Source: Streptomyces sp. AP-93 (lineage in GTDB: Bacteria; Actinomycetota; Actinomycetes; Streptomycetales; Streptomycetaceae). From it: a stretch of DNA of 63,077 bases. The DNA is taken from contig NZ_JALGBX010000015.1 in assembly GCF_022808175.1 (NCBI RefSeq), forward strand, positions 164,528 to 227,604, given 5' to 3'. Below the pieces are notes generated by a model that had not been told where the DNA came from, searched no databases, and saw nothing but the letters and a program-made list of their open reading frames with translations. Within the stretch, counting starts at the first letter, position 1. The number at the start of each line of letters is the position of its first letter. The position numbers were made by a program, and so were the translations under genes. Positions 32,749 to 40,657 of the stretch are shown here, piece by piece.

Positions 32749-35697
32749 GACTTGATCCGCAATTCACCAGAGGGTGAGCTGCGGGTTGCAGCCGGGGCGG
32801 TGTCCGGGCTTTCCGGCGTGGTCACGCTTGGGGCGTGGCTCATCCGGGGTCGCTCGGGACCGCCGTCCGGCGGTTCGGGGAGCAGAGGTTCCACGGCGTT
32901 GCCGTGGGACTGCCGCATGACCGGCACCACGAGACGTGGTGGTCCGGCTCGGTGCGGTTGACTCCCGCAGGGCTTCTTCCAACCCTTGTGCGAAAACGAT
33001 CTGCGCGTGCCGGGACGCCGTGGTGTCCAGGTACGCGGTCTTGGGGTCGTCCACGTCGGCGAAGCGAACGAAGGAGGCCAGGGCGGCGGAGACAAGGTCG
33101 CGCTTCCCGACGAGGCCGCACGCGATGCACTTGTGCTCGCGGTCGCGGAGCGTCTTCTTGACGCGCTCGCCGCACAGGCAGTGCTGGGACAGGGCGGTGG
33201 ACCAGGTGGAGGCCCGTACGAGACGGCCGCCCGCAGCCTGGCATTCCCGCTCAAGGGCGGAGATCAGCAGGCCGGGTGTGGTCTGGGAGAGGTGTTTGCC
33301 CCACAGTCGGTACCAGGTGCGGATGTCGCAGTCCTCGACCACGAGCACGGGGCCGTGGATGGCGATGATCTGTCGGGCGACCTGGCGGGCGCGGTGGCGG
33401 CGGTGCTCCGCCATCGACGCGGCGGCTTCGGCCTGACGGGCGCGCAGCTCCCGGTAGCCGCCTGAGATCCGGTCGCGGCGGAACGCCTGCTTCGATACCC
33501 CGTCCGACCGGGCATCACGCGCACCGCCCGGCACGGTCACCGTCTTGGGCGTCAGGCCCTTTGCGGCCCGGCGCTCGGCGTGTCGGATCTGCTTCTTCGA
33601 CAGGCCGTACTGGGCGGTGTTGGTGGCGCGGCGGGAGCGCTCCAGCGCCCGTGCCCTGCCGCGCCTCTTCTTCGCCTCCCGCTCCAGAAGCGCCCATTCC
33701 TCGGGACTGAGAGTGATCTCGGTGGAGGCCGGGGAACCGTCGGCCGGGTCCAGGCCGGCGGGGAACGAGACGATCGAGACGTTGGAGACGTTGCCGTCCA
33801 CCCCGCCGATGCGGTCCAGGGCGGTGGCCTGCTCGCGCATCTGCCGCACGGCGGGGGCGGTGTAGCCGGGGCCGAGGACCATCAGGTGCGCCTCGTACAC
33901 CCAGCCGCTCGGCGCGGACGCCTTACGGCGGCGCACGAGATCGACCTTGTGCCAGCGGCCGGGATTCGACAGGAAGTGTTCGACGCGCGCCCACTGGCCG
34001 GGCTGCTGCGGGATGCGCACCGGGAGTACGAGGTCACCCCGGCTGGAGTCGGGGCCGCCCGCGAACACCACAGCGAGGGGGCCGGTGTGGTCCCACCATG
34101 TGGCCTTGCGGGTGCCCGGCTTCCCCGACCCCGTGGTGTTGCCGGTGGGGACAACGGCCGGCACTCGCATATGGCGAGGCTGGGCGAAGGTGTGCCGGCC
34201 GCCGTCGGTGTGGGCCATGACGTGGCCATGCAGCGAGCCGGCCAGGCGGAAGGTCTCCCACTTTCGGTCGGCGGTGTGGGAGCGGGCACGTCCGGGGATG
34301 TGGGTGAAGTCGTACCAGCGTCCCGTCTTCGGGCGGCCGTGTCGCTTTCCGGTGGCGTCGGCGAACAGGTGGCGCTGTATGCCGTTCCACACCTCGTCGG
34401 CCATGTGCATCGCCAGGGCCTTCGAGGCGTGGTGCTTCAAGTGCCCCGACGATTCGAGGTGCTTGTACGCGCACCGCTCCACCGCCTCGCGGGACAGGCC
34501 GAGGCGCTGGCGTACGGCCTTCGCCCCGTCCTCATTGCGCTCGTGGAACGCGGACCAGTAGGCATCGACCCTGGCACGGGCATCACGCTGGACGGCCCGC
34601 CTGATCGACCACATCGCGCCGAACAGCTTCTCCACGCGGGCCAGGTCGGCGGGGTCGGTGACAGCCAGCGGCAGCACCATCACCGACACCATCCCGTCGT
34701 CGGGCTTCTTCCACTTCGGAGCCTTGTTCTACCCCGGAACTTCCGCCGCGTCTGGCCAGCCCGCACAACCATCACCTCCCGTCACGTCATGACTACCCTA
34801 CGGTACGACATGTGGATGGTTACGCCGTTCCAGCAAGAAGGAAATGGGAGCTACGGCCTTCGCGATCCCTGGATATGAAGACGCCAAGCAGGCAGCGGCA
34901 CGGCCGGGAAGTAACTGACCTAATGCGTCGTTCTGTCCGTTCATGTCGAAGATCAACGCCAACAGCCTGCGGCCCCGCTCCCTGCCCCACCGGACCGGAC
35001 TCCCCGTCAAAGCCTTCCTCGCCCTGGGCGCCCGCGTCGCCGCCCTCCTGCCGACGCCGGGACGCGGGCGTCCCTGGGCGCTCCTGCTGGACAACCGCAT
35101 ACTCCTCGCGGCCATCGCCTGACGGACCAACCTGACCCACCGCCAGCTCGCCGACCTGTTCAGCGTCGGCATCGCCACCGTGCACCGCATCATCGACCGC
35201 ATGACGCCGCTGGTCGCCGGGCTCCTCGAACCGCCCGGCGGCAGCCGCTCAGAGCTGTGGGTCGTGGACGGCACCCTCATCCCCGTGGAAGACCACACGA
35301 TGACCGAAGGCTCCAAGAACTACCGTCGCAGCGTGAACGTCCAGTTCACCTTCCGCGCCCGCGACCGGCGCGTCATCGCCGTGGGCGACGCCTGGACCGG
35401 CAACCGCAACGACATCATCGTCTTCCGCGCCACCATGGCCGAGCAGGTCGCCGGACACCGGCTGACCATCGGGGACGGCGCCTACCGCAGCGCCCCCGAG
35501 ATCATCACCAGCAAGACCAAGAGCAAGCCCGTTCGCCAAGCGCCGGGCACGGGCCGAACACGGCATCGCCCGCATCAAGGACTACCGCGTACTGCGCCAG
35601 CACCGCCGACGCGGCGACACGATCAACTCCACCACCCGCGCCGTCGCCGTCCTCCACAACCTCAAAATCGACTACCCGCGAATTGCGGAACATCTCT
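32748..35697. mobile_element. Composite insertion sequence with TIRs and TA duplication
   Basis: Eighteen-bp terminal inverted repeats (32748-32765 and 35680-35697) match at 15 of 18 positions, with the inner TCCGCAATTC identical. They are flanked by TA at 32746-32747 and 35698-35699, consistent with a 2-bp TA target duplication. Removing the element and one TA would join the phospholipase stop (as TAG) to sequence a few bases from the stop of the convergent acetyltransferase gene. Inside are a tnpB-like gene (minus) and a broken DDE transposase (plus). The size is about twice that of a simple IS5-type element, which suggests that tnpB was inserted into it. Confidence 0.8.
32764..34692 (-). 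CDS. tnpB: TnpB-like RuvC/zinc-ribbon protein
   Basis: The 642-aa protein is larger than typical TnpB (about 400 aa). RuvC-like acidic residues are D299 in GGVDGNVS, E453 in VVEDCDIRTW and D532 in KRDLVSAALA. Between the last two lies a zinc ribbon, with CLCG near 505 and CIAC near 522 (CxC...CxxC, where CxxC...CxxC is usual). TnpB proteins are RNA-guided nucleases carried by IS200/IS605- and IS607-type elements. No TnpA partner is present. Residues after about 570 are low-complexity and may overlap a guide-RNA gene. The stop codon lies inside the left terminal repeat of the surrounding element. ATG 34692 is the only start after an in-frame stop. Confidence 0.82.
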   Translation of the reverse strand: MVSVMVLPLAVTDPADLARVEKLFGAMWSIRRAVQRDARARVDAYWSAFHERNEDGAKAVRQRLGLSREAVERCAYKHLESSGHLKHHASKALAMHMADEVWNGIQRHLFADATGKRHGRPKTGRWYDFTHIPGRARSHTADRKWETFRLAGSLHGHVMAHTDGGRHTFAQPRHMRVPAVVPTGNTTGSGKPGTRKATWWDHTGPLAVVFAGGPDSSRGDLVLPVRIPQQPGQWARVEHFLSNPGRWHKVDLVRRRKASAPSGWVYEAHLMVLGPGYTAPAVRQMREQATALDRIGGVDGNVSNVSIVSFPAGLDPADGSPASTEITLSPEEWALLEREAKKRRGRARALERSRRATNTAQYGLSKKQIRHAERRAAKGLTPKTVTVPGGARDARSDGVSKQAFRRDRISGGYRELRARQAEAAASMAEHRRHRARQVARQIIAIHGPVLVVEDCDIRTWYRLWGKHLSQTTPGLLISALERECQAAGGRLVRASTWSTALSQHCLCGERVKKTLRDREHKCIACGLVGKRDLVSAALASFVRFADVDDPKTAYLDTTASRHAQIVFAQGLEEALRESTAPSRTTTSRGAGHAAVPRQRRGTSAPRTAGRRSRATPDEPRPKRDHAGKPGHRPGCNPQLTLW

Positions 35698-35700
35698 TAG
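34943..35700 (+). pseudogene. IS5-type DDE transposase, inactivated
   Basis: The conceptual product has an N-terminal helix-turn-helix region (NLTHRQLADLFSVGIATVHRIIDRM) and DDE-type segments (ELWVVDGTLIPVEDHT, TIGDGAYRSAPEI). Its C-terminus is RARAEHGIARIKDYRVLRQHRRRGDTINST...LHNLKIDYP. An in-frame TGA at 35120 stands where Trp or Arg is expected, and a 1-nt frame change near 35528-35531 separates the last 55 codons. Both lesions would have to be suppressed for activity. The reading frame runs to the right terminal repeat without its own stop codon. Confidence 0.85.
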
Positions 35701-35703
35701 CCG

Positions 35704-36249
35704 CTACAGCACGTCCCCGTCCCTCCAGTCGAACCGCAGCGGCCCGGCGGTGGGGTCGAGCAGCAACCCACCGCCGGGCGGCGCCCACACGTACGTGGAC
35801 CCCTCCTCCTCGGGCAGCCGCTCGGGTCCGCCGGGCCCGAGCACCCCGATCTCCCCGCCCCACACCCGCCAGCCGCGGCCCGCGTACAGCCGGGCCCCGT
35901 CCGCGGAGGCGCTGAGCGCCCCGAGCATGTAGGCCCGCTCGACGACCTCCTCGACCGCCTCCATCACCACGCCGCCGAGCCCGCGCCGGCGCCGGTCGGC
36001 CCGCACGGCCACGGCCTCGACGTACCCGGTGCGCAGCGCCCGGCCCTGATGCAGCACCCGCCGCTGCACGACGCTCCCGTGCGCGACGAGCTCCCCGCCC
36101 TCGTACACCAGCACGTGCATCCCGCCCAGCGCATGCTCGAAGTCCTCGCCCCCGAATCCCCCCTCGAAGGCCCCGTCGAGCAACTCCCGCACCCGCAGCA
36201 GCTCCCCATCGCCGAGCTGCGAGGTGTGCCGCAGCGAGATCCCGTTCAC
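35704..36249 (-). CDS. AAC(2')-I-like aminoglycoside N-acetyltransferase (GNAT)
   Basis: The 181-aa GNAT protein resembles chromosomal AAC(2')-I of mycobacteria in both length and sequence. Shared segments, judged from memory, include HALGGMHVLVYEGGELVAHGSVVQRR, LRTGYVEAVAVRADRRRRGLG (acetyl-CoA pyrophosphate loop), AYMLGALSASADGARLYAGRGW and the C-terminal DWRDGDV. Such enzymes acetylate the 2'-amino group of aminoglycosides; some act mainly on cell-wall substrates. GTG 36249 overlaps the upstream SUKH gene's stop codon, so the two are coupled. It is the first gene to the right of the insertion sequence. Confidence 0.82.
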   Translation of the reverse strand: MNGISLRHTSQLGDGELLRVRELLDGAFEGGFGGEDFEHALGGMHVLVYEGGELVAHGSVVQRRVLHQGRALRTGYVEAVAVRADRRRRGLGGVVMEAVEEVVERAYMLGALSASADGARLYAGRGWRVWGGEIGVLGPGGPERLPEEEGSTYVWAPPGGGLLLDPTAGPLRFDWRDGDVL

Positions 36250-36809
36250 GTCCGTCCCTCCAGCCATCCGGTGTACCAGGTGCGGAAGTCGGGGCTCGCC
36301 GGCGTACAGCTGCCGAAGTCCTGGTCCAGGTACCAGACCTGGCCGGTCAGTAGCCCGTTGAGAACGAGCCGCGAGTACGTGCCGCAGCCGTGGTCGGCGA
36401 GCACGAACGTGCCCAGCGTCAGGCCCTCGTCCGGGTCGAAGCGCTGTCCCTCGTCGAACGGCCGGGGCTCCCGCATCGGGCAGGGGGCGCCCAGTCGGCC
36501 CGGCCGCCGGTCGTCCTCCCACTCCCCCTCGGCGGCCCCGTCCGCGTCGGCCCCCGAGTGCGGGGTCACCAGCGGCATCAGCCCGTACGCGGGACCGGCG
36601 GGGCCGTCACCGACACGCCCGACGAACGAGCGGTACTCCGGGGGCAGCCGACATCCGTGCTCCTCCTCGAAGGCGCCGATCTCGGCCTCGGGAAGCGGCG
36701 GAGCCAGCTCGTACCGATGATGGTGGGCGCCGTGGCGCGTGGCCTCCGGGTCCTCTGCCGCCATCTGCCGCAGCCTCGCCCGTACGGCTCGCGCGTCCCA
36801 GTCACCCAT
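36246..36809 (-). CDS. SMI1/KNR4 (SUKH) family protein
   Basis: The 187-aa protein has a SUKH fold: PPLPEAEIGAFEEEHGCRLPPEYRSFVGRVGDGPAGPAYGLMPL near residue 38, and later GTFVLADHGCGTYSRLVLNGLLTGQVWYLDQD near 133. SUKH proteins are common immunity proteins against polymorphic toxins and also appear as stand-alone proteins. No toxin gene is visible nearby. ATG 36809 is chosen; an ATG 33 nt upstream has no better context. Its stop overlaps the start of the AAC(2')-like gene, and the two form an operon transcribed toward the insertion sequence. Confidence 0.85.
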   Translation of the reverse strand: MGDWDARAVRARLRQMAAEDPEATRHGAHHHRYELAPPLPEAEIGAFEEEHGCRLPPEYRSFVGRVGDGPAGPAYGLMPLVTPHSGADADGAAEGEWEDDRRPGRLGAPCPMREPRPFDEGQRFDPDEGLTLGTFVLADHGCGTYSRLVLNGLLTGQVWYLDQDFGSCTPASPDFRTWYTGWLEGRT

Positions 36810-36938
36810 GGCGCGACCGTACCAAGCGGGCTCCCCCGCCACCGGTCCCCGCTATGCGGACACCGAATATCACCCACCGGCCGGATTGGGCCGACGCGGC
36901 TCTGGCGGTCTGGACCATTGGCTCGGCAGACTCGCCCC

Positions 36939-37640
36939 ATGTCTCCCGATACCCAGCAGTGGACCCCGATCCACGGCCAGCCGTACCGTTCCGCCCCCTA
37001 CCGGCCCGAGCGGATGCCGAGCGGGGAATCCCTCGCGCGCGCCGCCGAGTTGCGGACGCGGATGGACGAGCGCAGGACCGTACGCCACTTCTCCCCCGAC
37101 CCGGTGCCCCAGCAGGTGGTCCGGGACGCCATCGCGTGCGCCGCGACCGCGCCCTCCGGTGCGCACCAGCAGCCGTGGACCTTCGTCCTCGTCAAGGACC
37201 CGGCCGTACGCAAGCAGATTCGCGCGGCCGCCGAGCAGGAGGAGCAGCTCTCCTACGACGGCCGGCTCGGCGACGAGTGGCTGGCGGCCCTGCGCCCCAT
37301 CGGCACGGACGCGGTGAAGACCCACCTCACCGACGCCCCGGCCCTGATCGTGGTCTTCCAGCAGCGCTACTGGCTCGGCGAGGACGGCACGAAGCACAAG
37401 CACTACTACGTGGACGAGTCGGTCGGCATCGCGGTCGGCATGCTCCTCTCCGCCCTCCACCTCTCCGGCCTGGCCGCCCTGATCCACACGCCGAGCCCGA
37501 TGCGCTTCCTCTCCCACGTCCTGAACCGCCCGGAGAACGAAAAGGCCTTCGCGGTCATCCCGGTCGGCTACCCGGCGGACGACTGCGAGGTCCCGGACCT
37601 GATCCGCAAGTCCCTGGACCAGGTCATCGTGGAGGTGTGA
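36939..37640 (+). CDS. Nitroreductase family protein
   Basis: The 233-aa FMN-binding protein has MDERRTVRHFSPDPVPQQVV near residue 35 (FMN phosphate contacts RTVRHF), AATAPSGAHQQPWTFVLVKD near 63 and GIAVGMLLSALHLSGLAALIHTPSPM near 155. The family reduces nitro, quinone or halogenated aromatics with NAD(P)H. The iodotyrosine deiodinase/BluB-like subgroup is suggested by length and the HTPSPM segment. ATG 36939 gives a normal N-terminus. Its 3' end overlaps the convergent small gene by 17 nt. Confidence 0.9.
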   Translation: MSPDTQQWTPIHGQPYRSAPYRPERMPSGESLARAAELRTRMDERRTVRHFSPDPVPQQVVRDAIACAATAPSGAHQQPWTFVLVKDPAVRKQIRAAAEQEEQLSYDGRLGDEWLAALRPIGTDAVKTHLTDAPALIVVFQQRYWLGEDGTKHKHYYVDESVGIAVGMLLSALHLSGLAALIHTPSPMRFLSHVLNRPENEKAFAVIPVGYPADDCEVPDLIRKSLDQVIVEV

Positions 37641-37854
37641 CTCCCTCCCCGACGGGTGGCTCCGGGTCCGGCCCCGGAGCCACCGCGTCGGCCTGTCCGC
37701 CGCCCAGGGCCGAGGCCAGCCTCATCCCGATGCGCACCCGGTCCTCGGGCGTGCCCGCGTCCATGGCGGCCCGCACCTGCCGCAGGATCAGCCAATCCCG
37801 CACCACCTTGGCCACGCCGAGCACGGCGGCCGTCACACATGCCGCGGTCAGCAT
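37624..37854 (-). CDS. Small single-pass membrane protein
   Basis: The 76-aa frame starts MLTAACVTAAVLGVAKVV, giving one N-terminal hydrophobic helix. A cytoplasmic-looking amphipathic stretch (RQVRAAMDAGTPEDRVRIGMRLASALGG) and a Pro-rich tail follow. No domain is recognised. Its ATG overlaps the upstream gene's stop as TGATG, so the two genes are translationally coupled. The end overlaps the nitroreductase gene on the other strand by 17 nt. Confidence 0.6.
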   Translation of the reverse strand: MLTAACVTAAVLGVAKVVRDWLILRQVRAAMDAGTPEDRVRIGMRLASALGGGQADAVAPGPDPEPPVGEGVTPPR

Positions 37855-38732
37855 CAACGCACCCGACCCTTCAGGACCGGCCGCTCTTCGGCGCAACTCG
37901 CCTGCCGGACGGTGACGAGCGCATCCCCGAGACGGAGCTGCCCGAACCGTGCCAGATCCTCACGGCCGGGCTCCTCAACGCCCGTCAGGCCCGGCGGAAC
38001 GGCCAGGAGGCCGCTGCGTACCAGGCAGCGCGCCATGTGATCCGTACTGATGGCGCAGCACCATTCGATGACCACACCCCGGCTGCCGTGGGTGTAGGTG
38101 TTCGCCCAGCCGTGTCCCGCGCCGGCTTCGTTGACCAGGGAGGTCCTGCGAAGCAGGCGACTGAGGAGCCAGTCACGCGCCTCGCCCCAGCGGTCGTGGG
38201 GCCGACCGGCCTCGATCCCGTGCAGGCTCCTCGGGCGACGGCGCCACAGGTATGTCAAGTCCGGCTGGTCGTCGGGCAGGACCGGCATCCATGCCGGATC
38301 GGGATGCATCAGCCGGATGTGCGTGTCGCCGAGGAGTCCGGCCAGCCGCCACCGGCCGGGCCCGCCCGTCAGCCTCAGTCCGGCGACGCCCCGCATACCG
38401 CCGTACCTCGTATCGATCCGCGGGAGCAGCTCCGCGACGACACGGTCCGCCGTGATCGGGTGGAGGCTCAGGACCAACCCGTCAGGAGTCGGCTGCGCCC
38501 TGGTGAACCCGAGCAGCGCTCCGTCCACCTGCTCATGGCGCAACCGGTCCGCGAGGACGAGGGCGACCTGCGCCTCGAAGGCCCGCCGCCCGGCGTCCGT
38601 GGCGTCCGGCACCGGCTGTGCCCTCGTGATGAGGCCCTCTGCGGCCCAGCGCGTGCAGACGTGGTGCGGAAGCCCGGTGGCCCGGCGGCAGATGGTGGCG
38701 ACACGGTGGCGGTTGTCAGTGCGACTGGACAT
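37854..38732 (-). CDS. Hypothetical protein of unknown family
   Basis: The 292-aa protein starts MSSRTDNRHRVATICRRATG. Its first 60 residues could form a small helical DNA-binding-like unit (RVATICRRATGLPHHVCTRWAAEGL). The rest (GGPGRWRLAGLLGDTHIRLMHPDP, DLTYLWRRRPRSLHGIEAGRP) matches nothing I know. Codon use is coding-like but the protein is Arg/Trp-rich. It is the first gene of a two-gene unit with the small membrane protein (TGATG overlap). Accessory status is possible, given the nearby insertion sequence. Confidence 0.7.
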   Translation of the reverse strand: MSSRTDNRHRVATICRRATGLPHHVCTRWAAEGLITRAQPVPDATDAGRRAFEAQVALVLADRLRHEQVDGALLGFTRAQPTPDGLVLSLHPITADRVVAELLPRIDTRYGGMRGVAGLRLTGGPGRWRLAGLLGDTHIRLMHPDPAWMPVLPDDQPDLTYLWRRRPRSLHGIEAGRPHDRWGEARDWLLSRLLRRTSLVNEAGAGHGWANTYTHGSRGVVIEWCCAISTDHMARCLVRSGLLAVPPGLTGVEEPGREDLARFGQLRLGDALVTVRQASCAEERPVLKGRVR

Positions 38733-38924
38733 ACGTCTCCCCGGGCGTCGCCCCGGCACGGACGCGTAGAGGTCTCGTATCTCCTGGCACTGCGGCCCAC
38801 CCCGTACGGGAACTCGTGAGAGCCCTCGGCTCCCTCGGGACGCCGGGCCCGAGTAATGGAGCGTGTCGCCGTACGCGACAACTCCCCTCACGCTAGCAGG
38901 ACTTGCCCATCGGGGAAATGGAAA

Positions 38925-38965
38925 CCGCCCCCGCTCCGGACTTGGGGGTACCGGAACGGGGGCGG
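38925..38965 (-). terminator. P5C dehydrogenase gene terminator
   Basis: A 15-bp stem with one G-U/C-A-type imperfection (38925-38939 with 38951-38965) lies 19 nt after the stop codon on the minus strand. Confidence 0.65.
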
Positions 38966-38983
38966 GGTTCAGTGGGGCTGGGG

Positions 38984-40624
38984 TCAGCCCATGTGGGGGT
39001 AGCCGTAGTCGGTCGGGGCGACCAGGGTCTCCTTGATGGAGCGGGTCGAGGTCCAGCGCATCAGGTTCGAAGCCGCGCCGGCCTTGTCGTTGGTGCCCGA
39101 GGCGCGGCCGCCGCCGAAGGGCTGCTGGCCGACGACGGCGCCGGTCGACTTGTCGTTGATGTAGAAGTTGCCCGCCGCGAAGCGGAGCTTGTCCATCGCG
39201 CCGGCGGCCGCGTAGCGGTCCTGCGCGATGACGGCGCCGGTCAGGGCGTACGCCGAGACGGACTCCATCTGGGCGAGCATCGCGTCGAATCCCTCGGCGG
39301 ACTCGTCCTCGTAGACGTGGATCGCCAGGATCGGGCCGAAGTACTCGGTCGTGAAGACCTCGTTCGACGGGTCGGTGCACGCGATGACGGTCGGGCGGAC
39401 GAAGTAGCCCTCCGAGTCGTCGTACGTGCCGCCCGCGACGATCTCGCAGGTCGGGTCGGCGATGGCGCGGTCGATCGCGGCCTTGTTCTTCGCGAAGGAA
39501 CGCTCGTCGATGACGGCGCCGATGAAGTTCGTCAGGTCGCGGACGTCGCCCATGGTGATGCCGTCGACCTCGGCCGCGAAGGCCTCCTTGAAGCCGTCGT
39601 TCCAGATCGAGGCGGGGACGTAGGCGCGCGAGGACGCCGAGCACTTCTGGCCCTGGTACTCGAAGGAGCCGCGGGTCAGGGCGGTCTTGAGGATCGCGCG
39701 GTCCGCGGACGGGTGCGCGACGACGAAGTCCTTGCCGCCGGTCTCGCCGACCAGGCGCGGGTAGGACTTGTACGCCTCGATGTTGGTGCCGACCGTCTTC
39801 CACAGGTACTGGAAGGTCTTGGTCGAACCGGTGAAGTGGATGCCCGCGAGCTCCGGGTGGGTCAGCGCCACGTCGGAGACGGCGATGCCGTCGCCCGTCA
39901 CGAGGTTGATGACGCCCTTCGGCAGGCCGGCCTCCTCCAGGAGCTCCATCAGGAGGACCGCGGAGTGGGTCTGCGTCGGGGACGGCTTCCACACGACCAC
40001 GTTGCCCATCAGGGCCGGGGCGGTCGGCAGGTTGCCCGCGATGGCCGTGAAGTTGAAGGGGGTGATCGCGTAGACGAAGCCCTCGAGCGGGCGGTGGTCG
40101 CTGCGGTTCCACACGCCGGCGGAGTTCGCGACCGGCTGCTCGGCCAGGATCTGGCGGGCGAAGTGGACGTTGAAGCGCCAGAAGTCGACGAGCTCGCACG
40201 GGGTGTCGATCTCGGCCTGCTGCGCGGTCTTCGACTGGCCCAGCATGGTGGAGGCGGCCAGCTTCTCGCGCGACGGGCCGGACAGCAGCTCGGCGGCGCG
40301 CAGGATGATCGCGGCGCGGTCGTCGAAGGACATCGCGCGCCAGGCCGGGGCGGCGGCGAGGGCGGCGTCGACGGCCTCCTGGGCGTCGGCCCGCGTGGCG
40401 TTCGCGTACGTACCGATGACCGACTTGTGGTCGTGCGGCTGCACGACGTCGAAGCGCTCGCCGCCGCCCATCCGCTTGACGCCGTTGATCGTCATCGGGA
40501 GGTCGATCGGGTTCTCGGAGAGCTGCTTCAGCTGCGTTTCGAGACGCGCGCGCTCCGGGGTGCCGGGGGCGTACGAGTGGACCGGCTCGTTGACCGGCAC
40601 GGGGACCTGGGTTACAGCGTCCAT
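38984..40624 (-). CDS. pruA: 1-pyrroline-5-carboxylate dehydrogenase
   Basis: The 546-aa aldehyde dehydrogenase superfamily member has YAITPFNFTAIAGNLPTAPALMGNVVVWKPS (NAD site), HFTGSTKTFQYLW, the general-base segment RLVGETGGKD, and the nucleophile Cys in YQGQKCSASSRAYVP. These match the RocA/PutA-C group that oxidises glutamate semialdehyde to glutamate. ATG 40624 is preceded by AAGGAG. It follows the proline dehydrogenase gene by 33 nt; in enteric bacteria these are one fused PutA protein, but here they are separate genes of one operon. Confidence 0.95.
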   Translation of the reverse strand: MDAVTQVPVPVNEPVHSYAPGTPERARLETQLKQLSENPIDLPMTINGVKRMGGGERFDVVQPHDHKSVIGTYANATRADAQEAVDAALAAAPAWRAMSFDDRAAIILRAAELLSGPSREKLAASTMLGQSKTAQQAEIDTPCELVDFWRFNVHFARQILAEQPVANSAGVWNRSDHRPLEGFVYAITPFNFTAIAGNLPTAPALMGNVVVWKPSPTQTHSAVLLMELLEEAGLPKGVINLVTGDGIAVSDVALTHPELAGIHFTGSTKTFQYLWKTVGTNIEAYKSYPRLVGETGGKDFVVAHPSADRAILKTALTRGSFEYQGQKCSASSRAYVPASIWNDGFKEAFAAEVDGITMGDVRDLTNFIGAVIDERSFAKNKAAIDRAIADPTCEIVAGGTYDDSEGYFVRPTVIACTDPSNEVFTTEYFGPILAIHVYEDESAEGFDAMLAQMESVSAYALTGAVIAQDRYAAAGAMDKLRFAAGNFYINDKSTGAVVGQQPFGGGRASGTNDKAGAASNLMRWTSTRSIKETLVAPTDYGYPHMG

Positions 40625-40657
40625 GATGCGGGGTGCTCCTTGAGCTAGTGGGAGGGC

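Noticed and set aside
35180..35932. 250-codon frame running past the insertion sequence
   Set aside because: Only the first half is transposase-like; the second half is the wrong frame after a 1-nt shift and enters unrelated sequence.
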